Assembly: GCA_028291545.1 (NCBI GenBank)
Contig: JAQGHR010000147.1
Span: forward strand, 1 to 44,767
DNA length: 44,767 bases
Direction: 5' to 3'
Source of the DNA: Planctomycetota bacterium
GTDB lineage: Bacteria > Planctomycetota > Planctomycetia > Isosphaerales > Isosphaeraceae
Within the stretch, counting starts at the first letter, position 1; each line of letters starts with the position of its first letter. A program made the translations under genes and the position numbers. This document shows positions 38,486-44,767 of the stretch, in pieces. Under the pieces are notes generated by a model, which worked only from the letters and a program-made list of their open reading frames with translations, had not been told where the DNA came from and searched no databases.

Positions 38486-41269
38486 TTAATGGCCTGTAAG
38501 ACTGGCCAGCGTGCGTTCCAGGGTTGCCAACTTCACTGGCTTGAGCAAGTGGGCATCAAAGCCCGCCTCCCTGGACCGTTCCCTGTCGCTCTCGGTGCCG
38601 TAACCCGAGAGGGCCGCCAGGTAGATTCCCCGCAATGAGGGTTGCGCCCGTATTTGCCGGGCCACGGCGTATCCATCCATGCCAGGCATGCCAATATCGA
38701 GCAGTATCACGTCGGGGCGGAATTCCTCGATCAATTGCAGGGCGGTCTGGCCGTCGTGGGCCATTCGCACGACATGTCCCAGGTATTCCAACAGCATGGC
38801 TAAACTCTCGGCCACCTCGGGCATGTCATCCACGACCAGTATACGGCGGGTGAGGCTCGTGCCTTCGGCCTTCTGCCGGTTGCTCGCGCCGGCCGTCTCG
38901 TCGGATACCCTCCCTGCCAGGAGGGGCAGGCGCACGACGAACTCACTCCCTTGGCCCAATCCAGCGCTATTTACCGTGACGGTGCCGCCGTGCAATGCGA
39001 CCAGACGGTGAACGAGCGTCAAACCAATCCCCAGACCTCCCTGGGAGCGGTCCAGACTTCGCTCGGCCTGGCTGAATAGATTGAAGACCTTGGGCAACAT
39101 GTCCGGGGCAATTCCCATGCCATCGTCCTTGACGGCGATGACAGCCTGATTGCCATCTGATCGAGCTTCGATGGAGATGTGTCCCCCTTCGGGAGTGTAC
39201 TTGGACGAGTTGCTCAGCAGGTTCACGACCACCTGAGTCAGGCGGGTTGGATCGCCATCGAACGGGAGGGCCTCGGAAGGCAACGAAATTTGTAGGTCGT
39301 GGCGGCGGGCGTCGATCAGCGGGCGGCTGCTCTCGACGGCGTTGGCGACGATGGTGGCGAGGTCCACCGGCGCCTTTTGAAGGGTGATCTGGCCCCTGGT
39401 AATGCGGCTCACGTCCAGGAGGTCATCGACCAGCCGGACGAGATGGTTGACTTGCCGCTCCATGATGGCTTTCGCGCGCTCCAACTTCGGATCGTTTGAC
39501 CCCGCCAACCGGAATAATTCCAGCGAGCTTTGAATCGGGGCCAGCGGGTTCCGCAGTTCGTGGGCCAGCATGGCCAGAAACTCGTCCTTGTTGCGGTCGG
39601 CGTCTTTGAGCTTGTCTTCCGCTTGTTTGAGTTCGGTGATGTCCACGGAGGCGCCGACGGAACCTCGCACACTGCCATCGGGGTTCCACAGAGGGACAGC
39701 GTTGCCGTAGGTGTGGCGCAGGCTCCCATCCTTGAAGACCATCGTCACTTCGGCGTTATGAACCTCCACGCCTTTCGATGCCGCCAACTGCATCGGCAGT
39801 TCATGCGGTGGCACGGGCACGCCATTTCGGAACTCTTGATACGTGCGGCGGGCAAGGTCTTCGGGGTCTGCCGTGGCCGAAGGGTTCGTGCCTTCTGGCA
39901 TCTTCAACAACTCGTAGGACGCCGGGTTGCCCGTGATGCGGTGGCACTGCGGGTCATGGCTCATCCAGATCGCAGCCGGGGTAGCCCGAAGGACGGTTTC
40001 CAACTCGTCGGCACGCTCCCGCAGGCGCTGTTCGCTCTCACGCAGCGCCTCCTCGGCCTCCTTGAGGTCGGTAAGATCGAGCATCGACCCGACCGCCCGT
40101 ACGGCCTTGCCCAGCCTATCCCGTTGGACCAATACTCGGTCCACAACGTAGGCGTAGGAGCCATCGGCACGGCGGAGCCGGTAGTTCTCGACCCACCGGG
40201 TTGCTTCACCGGCTATGGCCTCTCGCAACCACCGTAGCACCCGCTCCGAGTCCTCCGGGTGCAAACGGTCGGCCCACCAGTCGATCGACTTTCCGGTTTC
40301 GGGCGGGCGAGGGCCGAACCACCGGTCGTAAGCGTCGTTCCACCATACTCGGCCCGTGGCGATGTCGAGGTCCCACAGGCCGTCATTCGCCGCAGTCGCC
40401 AGCAGCCGCAAGCGCTCCTCACTCTGCCGTAGGGCGTCCACCAGTCGCCGCTGCTCGTTAATCTCAGTACACGTCCCGGCCCACCGAATCGTAACACCTT
40501 TGTCATCTCGGATCGGTAAACCGGTCACCCGGAACCAGCGATACTCCCCGTCGTGTCGGCGGATGCGCACTTCGATGTCGAAGACATGCAAGCCGTCCGT
40601 CTCTAAAGCCTTCGCCCGCTCCTCCATCAAATGGGAACGGTCGTCGGGGTGGCAGAAGGCCAGCCAGTCCAGGCCGTGCACGTCGCCCGGCATCGTGCCG
40701 GTGTAGGCATACCACACCTGATTCTGATACTGCATGTTTCCCTGGTTATCGCAGACCCAAACGCAGTGGGGCATCCCTTCGGCCAGGCTGCGAAACTGCT
40801 CCTCACTCTGCCGAAGTGCCTCCTCCACCTTCTGACGATCGGTCAGGTCGCGGGTGATTTTCAGAAACCCCCGCAGCTTGCCCGCCTCGTCTTTCATCGC
40901 CGTGATAACCACGTTGGCCCAGAACCGGGAGCCGTCCTTGCGCAGCCGCCAACCCTCGACTTCGCACCGGCCTTCGGCCTGGGCAAGCTGGAGTTCCTTC
41001 TCCGGGACGGCGGACTCGATCGCATCCTCGGGATAGAACCGGGAAAAATGCTGGCCGATGATCTCCTGGGCCGTGTACCCCTTGAGGCGTTCGGCCCCGA
41101 TGTTCCAGGTTCGGACGTGCCCGTGGAGGTCGAGCAGAAAGATGGCGTAGTCCGTGACTCCCGCCACCAGATGGGAGAACTGCTCCTCGCTCTGCCGGAG
41201 GGCCTCCTCGCGCGGCGGGCCTGTCAGGCCTTCCCGCACCGGTCTCAGCTCGGACGGTAGTGCCAGCAT
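38486..41269 (-). CDS. Hybrid sensor histidine kinase with four PAS domains and a receiver (927 aa)
   Basis: Cytosolic signalling kinase; there is no signal peptide or membrane span. The start at 41269 follows GGCGGAGGGAC. Four PAS/PAC units run at about residues 25-145, 150-275, 280-400 and 415-545, each linked by an EALRQSEEQF/ERL type coil; the first contains TWNIGAERLKGYTAQEIIG. HisKA follows with phospho-acceptor His570 (FLAMLAHELRNPL), then HATPase_c with the N box VVNLLSNSSKYT, DDGMGI and GGLGIGL. A C-terminal receiver has the acidic pair DD814-815, phospho-acceptor Asp858 (VILLDIGMPGMDG) and Lys910. Such proteins sense intracellular small molecules or redox state and pass phosphate on; no partner regulator or Hpt protein is encoded nearby. 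Confidence 0.93.
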   Translation of the reverse strand: MLALPSELRPVREGLTGPPREEALRQSEEQFSHLVAGVTDYAIFLLDLHGHVRTWNIGAERLKGYTAQEIIGQHFSRFYPEDAIESAVPEKELQLAQAEGRCEVEGWRLRKDGSRFWANVVITAMKDEAGKLRGFLKITRDLTDRQKVEEALRQSEEQFRSLAEGMPHCVWVCDNQGNMQYQNQVWYAYTGTMPGDVHGLDWLAFCHPDDRSHLMEERAKALETDGLHVFDIEVRIRRHDGEYRWFRVTGLPIRDDKGVTIRWAGTCTEINEQRRLVDALRQSEERLRLLATAANDGLWDLDIATGRVWWNDAYDRWFGPRPPETGKSIDWWADRLHPEDSERVLRWLREAIAGEATRWVENYRLRRADGSYAYVVDRVLVQRDRLGKAVRAVGSMLDLTDLKEAEEALRESEQRLRERADELETVLRATPAAIWMSHDPQCHRITGNPASYELLKMPEGTNPSATADPEDLARRTYQEFRNGVPVPPHELPMQLAASKGVEVHNAEVTMVFKDGSLRHTYGNAVPLWNPDGSVRGSVGASVDITELKQAEDKLKDADRNKDEFLAMLAHELRNPLAPIQSSLELFRLAGSNDPKLERAKAIMERQVNHLVRLVDDLLDVSRITRGQITLQKAPVDLATIVANAVESSRPLIDARRHDLQISLPSEALPFDGDPTRLTQVVVNLLSNSSKYTPEGGHISIEARSDGNQAVIAVKDDGMGIAPDMLPKVFNLFSQAERSLDRSQGGLGIGLTLVHRLVALHGGTVTVNSAGLGQGSEFVVRLPLLAGRVSDETAGASNRQKAEGTSLTRRILVVDDMPEVAESLAMLLEYLGHVVRMAHDGQTALQLIEEFRPDVILLDIGMPGMDGYAVARQIRAQPSLRGIYLAALSGYGTESDRERSREAGFDAHLLKPVKLATLERTLASLTGH

Positions 41270-41674
41270 GTCTGTCCCTCCGCCAGGTGTGATCTATCGG
41301 GCCGCTGTTCGGCAGGTGACTCTCATCCTCTTCCTATTACGTAGTACGCGAAGGATTGTCCCTCCGGTAAGGTTCCGGCCAGGGTGCAGCTACACTTGCA
41401 TATATTCTACTTTACTCCCCGGTTGGAGCGATAGATGAGGGTGCAGCAGACCCCGGTTGTGGACTGGATCGCCGAATGCACGCATGCTCGATATTCGATC
41501 GAACGCAATCAGGTCCGCTGCTTCGCCCGAGAGGACTGGATTCCCGCGAAAATCCTCTCGGCTTCGACGGCTGAGGCGGCCCGGCCCATCCTCTCCGCAG
41601 CAGCACGATTCGTCTCACAGGCTATCCGGTAATGATTTTCTGTAATTCCCGGTACTTGCAGGGATTGGCTCCCT
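41270..41674. other. Region upstream of the kinase, no secure gene
   Basis: Contains the kinase promoter region (minus strand). A 65-codon plus-strand frame (41435-41632) has a GGAG before its ATG but overlaps what looks like the end of an IS remnant, so it is not called. Confidence 0.4.
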
Positions 41675-41800
41675 CGACTGATCCGGCCTCAAGAGCCTGA
41701 GCATCCGGTGGGTCGAGCATGCCTTGATGAAGGCCTCGCTCGACTCCGTGCGCCACTCGTAGTCCCGGCTGTTCCGCCGGTATCGGCCAGGCGAAGGTCC
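41675..41800 (-). pseudogene. IS5/IS4-type transposase C-terminal remnant
   Basis: On the minus strand the peptide YRRNSRDYEWRTESSEAF followed by IKACSTHRMLRLLRP matches the usual C-terminal end of IS5-group transposases (R(R)LSKDYExxxESSEAxIxxAxxRxMLRRL). Nothing of the catalytic core is left. It marks the start of a mobile-element graveyard running to the window end. Confidence 0.5.
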
Positions 41801-41917
41801 ACTCGATGGTCTAATCGCAAATGACAAGTTCTGCATGACCCGGCTCCTCCGGATGGCGCCGAAGACCCGTCCTTCCCGCTGATCCCGGCGGGCTCTCGGC
41901 ATCCTCTTTATCCTCTG

Positions 41918-41938
41918 CCCGAGGCACATCGCCTCGGG
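41918..41938 (+). promoter_or_regulatory. Hairpin overlapping a ribosome site
   Basis: CCCGAGGC (41918-41925) pairs with GCCTCGGG (41931-41938) around ACATC. The 3' arm runs into the GGGGAGGGG ribosome site (41936-41944) of the ORF at 41948, so folding could limit initiation of that ORF. Confidence 0.4.
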
Positions 41939-41947
41939 GAGGGGATC

Positions 41948-42253
41948 ATGAGACATGACTGGCGGGTCAACCGCCGCCTCGAGCCCCATCCGGACGGGCA
42001 ACGACGATGGGACCGCGCCTACCAATTGCTCCTGGAGTGGGCCGCCACCGGGCCCAATCCAGGGCAGCCCCACGCGTCCGATCCCTCGTCGTCGATCCAC
42101 GCGTCGGAGGACATCAATGAGAATCGCGATCTATGTGCGTGTCTCGACCCAACGACAGGCCCAGACGCAGACCATCGAACAGCAGATCGACAGGCTGCGG
42201 ACACATCTCCAGGCCCAGGGCTGGCCGCTGCAAGAGGGGGACATCTTCCGTGA
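41948..42253 (+). CDS. Small ORF upstream of and overlapping the serine recombinase (up to 101 aa)
   Basis: Hypothetical. The ATG at 41948 follows a strong GGAGGGG site. The first 55 residues (MRHDWRVNRRLEPHPDGQRRWDRAYQLLLEW...) look like a genuine small helical basic protein. Beyond about 42117 the frame overlaps the recombinase in another frame, and its sequence there becomes unconvincing, so the true gene could end in this overlap only by reading through it. It could be a recombination directionality factor or a translational leader; no motif proves either. Confidence 0.45.
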   Translation: MRHDWRVNRRLEPHPDGQRRWDRAYQLLLEWAATGPNPGQPHASDPSSSIHASEDINENRDLCACLDPTTGPDADHRTADRQAADTSPGPGLAAARGGHLP

Positions 42254-43904
42254 CGACGGCTACAGCGGCGCCTCGCTCAAGCGGCCCGGCCTCGACCGGC
42301 TCCGCGATCGCGCGGCCATGGCCTCGTTCGACAGGATCTTCATCACCGATCCGGATCGACTGGCGCGAAACTATGTCCATCAGGTGCTCATCCTCGAGGA
42401 GTTGCAGAAGCACGGCTGTCGCGTCGAGTTCCTCGATCGGCCGATGTCCCAGGACCCGCACGACCAGCTCCTGCTCCAGATCCGAGGAGCGGTCGCCGAG
42501 TATGAACGGACCCTGATCGCCGAACGGATGCGGCGAGGCCGGCAACGCCAGTTCGAGGCCGGCAAGATGCTCCCCTGGACCCGTGCCCCTTATGGCTACC
42601 GGATGGCGGCCGACCGGCCCCGCGACCCCTCGGGGGTCTACCAGAACCTGGCCGAGGCGGCCGTCGTCGCCGAGATGTTCGCCTGGTACGCGGAGGGCCG
42701 TCACACCTTGCACGGGCTGGTCGACCATCTCCACGAGTTGGGCATCCCCTCGCCCTCGGGCAAGACCCATTGGAGCGGCCCCTCGGTCCGGGGGATCTTG
42801 AAGAACCCCGTCTACACCGGCCATGTCTACGCCAACCGGACGCGATACCGCGATGCCCAGGTCCGCCGCTCGGCGACCCACCCGATCGGGCGTCCCCACG
42901 GGACGGCCACCCCGCTGCCGGAACGGGAGTGGATCGAGGTTGGGACGGTCCCTGCGGTCGTCACCCGCGAGCAATTCGACCGCGTCCAGGCCAAGCTGGC
43001 GACCAACCAGTCGTACTCCGCCCGGAACAACAAGGTCGGCACATATCTCCTGAGATCGCTGGTCAGCTGCGGGGGATGCGGGTTGGCCTGTCTGGCCCGG
43101 CGGCTGCCGCCGAATAGCTACTACGTCTGCACGGGCAAGACGCGAGCGGCCCGGCACCGCAACGGGGCGACCTGCGAGAGCCGGTATATCCCATCGCAGG
43201 CCATCGATGATCTGGTCTGGCAAGACCTCTGTGATCTGTTGCGACACCCGGCGGCCGTGGCGGAGGCCTTCCGGCTCGCGTCGGTCGGCGCCTGGCACCC
43301 GCAGGAATTCCAGGCGCGGCGGGATCGCCTGCGCCAGGGGAAGGCGTCGCTGGCCCAGCAGCTCGAGCGGCTGACCGAGGCCTACCTGGGCGGCGTCATC
43401 CCTCTGCCGGAGTATGAGCGGCGCCGCGGCGAGATCGTGTCCCGGGACGCGTCACTCGCCGAGCAGGAGAGGCGGCTCTGCGGCGAGGCCGACCGGCTGA
43501 ACGAGGCGCTCGGGCTGGCGGCGTCACTGGAAGCGTTCTGCGAGCGGGTTGCCACCGGACTCGAGAACGCCACCTTCGATCAGAGGCGACTACTGGTGGA
43601 ATTGCTCATCGACCGGGTCGTCGTCACGGACGATGAGATCGAGATCCGCTACGCCTTCCCCACCAGTCCCCAGAGCGAGCACGTCCGTTTTTGTCATTTG
43701 CGTTCAGACTATTTCGGCCAGGCGATCGCTTATGCACGAAACCAGTGGGACGATCTCCGGACCTACACCCGCGATGGCGAGTTGAGCAACGACAACAACG
43801 TCTCGGAACAGAGCAGGGCCAACGCCTCTAATTTGCGGGAAATCCTCGTAGTGCCCGCAGCATATAACTCTCGTCCAGGGCGGCGTTCAACCGCTTGGCC
43901 TTGA
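42117..43904 (+). CDS. Large serine recombinase fused to an IS66 tail (595 aa)
   Basis: Site-specific recombinase/resolvase of the large serine type. The ATG at 42117 follows GGAGG and starts with the catalytic N-terminus MRIAIYVRVSTQRQ (Ser10). The resolvase domain continues with DDGYSGASLKRPGLDRLR, ITDPDRLARN (active-site Arg) and the helix E region TLIAERMRRGRQRQ. The recombinase domain has RAPYGYRMA and SGPSVRGILKNPVYTG. A zinc ribbon (SCGGCGLAC...YYVCTGK...GATCESRY) and a coiled coil follow. The usual family end, RFCHLRSDYF, comes at about residue 533, but the frame runs on for about 60 residues of IS66-transposase-like and random sequence. Catalytic parts look intact, so activity is possible despite the altered tail. 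Attachment sites were not identified. Confidence 0.88.
   Translation: MRIAIYVRVSTQRQAQTQTIEQQIDRLRTHLQAQGWPLQEGDIFRDDGYSGASLKRPGLDRLRDRAAMASFDRIFITDPDRLARNYVHQVLILEELQKHGCRVEFLDRPMSQDPHDQLLLQIRGAVAEYERTLIAERMRRGRQRQFEAGKMLPWTRAPYGYRMAADRPRDPSGVYQNLAEAAVVAEMFAWYAEGRHTLHGLVDHLHELGIPSPSGKTHWSGPSVRGILKNPVYTGHVYANRTRYRDAQVRRSATHPIGRPHGTATPLPEREWIEVGTVPAVVTREQFDRVQAKLATNQSYSARNNKVGTYLLRSLVSCGGCGLACLARRLPPNSYYVCTGKTRAARHRNGATCESRYIPSQAIDDLVWQDLCDLLRHPAAVAEAFRLASVGAWHPQEFQARRDRLRQGKASLAQQLERLTEAYLGGVIPLPEYERRRGEIVSRDASLAEQERRLCGEADRLNEALGLAASLEAFCERVATGLENATFDQRRLLVELLIDRVVVTDDEIEIRYAFPTSPQSEHVRFCHLRSDYFGQAIAYARNQWDDLRTYTRDGELSNDNNVSEQSRANASNLREILVVPAAYNSRPGRRSTAWP
43716..43818 (+). pseudogene. IS66 transposase C-terminal fragment, in frame with the recombinase
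   Basis: GQAIAYARNQWDDLRTYTRD then GELSNDNNVSEQSR (residues about 534-567 of the recombinase frame) match the IS66 transposase segment GkAixYxxxqWxxLxxyxxDGxLxxDNNxxER. The rest of the IS66 element is absent. The join replaces the natural end of the recombinase. Confidence 0.7.
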
Positions 43905-44040
43905 TGCTCCCCTTGCCCGGGTCTTGTTGCAGCAGCGATGCAGCGGCCCGTCGGATCAGCCCCAGGTTCGCACCGGCGTGGCCCGACGCCGTCCGGTTCG
44001 AGTCCTCGCCGAAGGCCATGTCGAGCCAGGGCGATTGCAC
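43828..44040 (-). pseudogene. ISAs1-family transposase C-terminal fragment
   Basis: The 70-residue minus-strand frame PWLDMAFGEDSNRTASGHAG then ANLGLIRRAAASLLQQD and KRLNAALDESYMLRAL parallels the end of the neighbouring transposase (WQLDVTFGEDQSRTRLGHAD, ANFSALRRAALGLLKNE, RRLRAGWNEGYLEKVL) at clearly lower than identical level. It is therefore a second, diverged ISAs1-type copy of which only the tail remains, ending 7 bp before the next copy's stop. Confidence 0.75.
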
Positions 44041-44046
44041 CTTAAA

Positions 44047-44767
44047 TCATTGTCCGAATAGCACTTTCTCAAGATAGCCCTCGTTCCAGCCCGCTCTCAG
44101 TCTCCTGTTCTTGATGCCCACCTTCGCCGTCGTCTCGTTCTTCAGCAGCCCCAGGGCCGCACGCCTCAGCGCGCTGAAGTTCGCGTCCGCGTGCCCCAGT
44201 CGCGTACGGCTCTGGTCTTCACCGAACGTCACGTCCAGTTGCCAGTGCATCGACTCGATCCCCCAATGCCCACGCACCGCCTCCGCGAACCGACTCGCCG
44301 ACATGGAACGGCTCAGGATGTAATACCGCGCCTCACTGCAACTCTTGCCATCCCGCATCGCGTCCTGGATCGCCATCCCGATCGCCTTCAGCCCCGCCCA
44401 CCGCGAGCCGTCCGGCAAGTCTTCGGGTGCACGGCAAATCGTGTAGAAACGCCACTCCTCTCGGCCGTGGCCGCGCTCGTGCGTCTCATGATGCCGCGCC
44501 CGCGCCCTGGCGAAGTCGTCCTCGATGTGGTCGGCGAAGAAGTCGACGATCCCCCGGTGCAGCGTCGGCTGGTGCCCCTTCACCGCCAGGCAGTAGTCAC
44601 CGCCGGCATCGACGACCCGCTCGGCGATCTCGGCCTGGCAGCCCATCGCGTCGATCGTAACCAGGGCTCCCTCGAGATCTAGCATCTCCAGCAGCTTGGG
44701 GATGGCCGTGATCTCGTTGCTCTTCCGGTCGACCACCACCTGGCCGAGGCTGATGCGGTTGGCCGTG
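44047..44767 (-). CDS. ISAs1-family transposase, 5' end beyond the window
   Basis: DDE transposase of the ISAs1 (IS4-like) group. The frame runs through the window end, so the N-terminus is missing here. Visible parts: ANRISLGQVVVDRKSNEITAIPKLL, LVTIDAMGCQAEIAERVVDAGGDYCLAVKGHQ with the catalytic Asp, EWRFYTICRAPEDLPDG, YYILSRSMSASRFAEAVRGHWGIESMHWQLDVTFGEDQSRTR with the catalytic Glu (HWGIES). No frameshift is visible, so this copy may be functional. A diverged second copy tail lies immediately downstream. Confidence 0.9.
   Translation of the reverse strand, partial: TANRISLGQVVVDRKSNEITAIPKLLEMLDLEGALVTIDAMGCQAEIAERVVDAGGDYCLAVKGHQPTLHRGIVDFFADHIEDDFARARARHHETHERGHGREEWRFYTICRAPEDLPDGSRWAGLKAIGMAIQDAMRDGKSCSEARYYILSRSMSASRFAEAVRGHWGIESMHWQLDVTFGEDQSRTRLGHADANFSALRRAALGLLKNETTAKVGIKNRRLRAGWNEGYLEKVLFGQ

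Noticed and set aside
41435..41632. 65-aa plus-strand ORF with a GGAG site
   Set aside because: No similarity recognised, and its end overlaps what looks like the terminal part of an IS remnant on the other strand.

Overview
The window looks like chromosome from a GC-rich planctomycete, most likely of the Isosphaeraceae type. The main evidence is a four-gene operon typical of that phylum (DUF1549/DUF1553 'PSD1' protein, PPC-domain protein, cytochrome-c plus WD40 protein, DUF1501 protein). Supporting signs are a very large secreted glycoside hydrolase 2 protein, a sulfotransferase, a sigma-54 gene, large serine recombinases and short palindromes in almost every intergenic gap. Genus is inference; no rRNA is present.

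Layout. 0.1-8.2 kb: exported GH2-like enzyme (minus), then a secreted triple helix-hairpin-helix protein and a secreted S1/P1 nuclease (plus), tail-to-tail with a sulfotransferase. 8.9-14.8 kb: a two-lobed M16 metalloprotease, then an HSP90-family ATPase with a helical partner gene. 14.85-20.6 kb: a conserved housekeeping block, with a divergent XRE regulator, small SRP RNA (ffs), dnaX, ybaB, recR and rpoN. dnaX carries a nine-A slippery run followed at once by stops in both other frames, so it should make a full-length tau-like form and a short gamma-like form.

20.9-23.8 kb is an accessory island. A small winged-helix-like gene is followed by a gene with a duplicated YdeI/OmdA-type domain. 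That second gene sits between two sites that look like integron attC sites, an arrangement resembling a gene cassette with no integrase nearby. Next come a C-terminal remnant of a REP-associated (RAYT) transposase and a stretch with no credible protein but with a good promoter and a strong intrinsic terminator on the minus strand, i.e. a candidate unknown RNA. 23.85-27.36 kb: cmk-plsC, a lipoprotein, an SDR oxidoreductase and tRNA-Val(UAC). A more AT-rich stretch with an IS630-like scrap follows the tRNA.

28.2-37.0 kb: the PSD1/PPC/WD40/DUF1501 operon, presumably envelope-associated. An IS1-like element, its transposase broken by two compensating frameshifts, lies 17 bp beyond it. 38.5-41.3 kb: a soluble hybrid histidine kinase with four PAS domains. 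41.6 kb to the end is a mobile-element graveyard: an IS5-type scrap, a large serine recombinase with a short upstream ORF, an in-frame fusion of that recombinase to an IS66 tail, and two ISAs1-type transposase copies, the second running off the window.

All calls come from reading the sequence and its translations. No database search or structure prediction was run.
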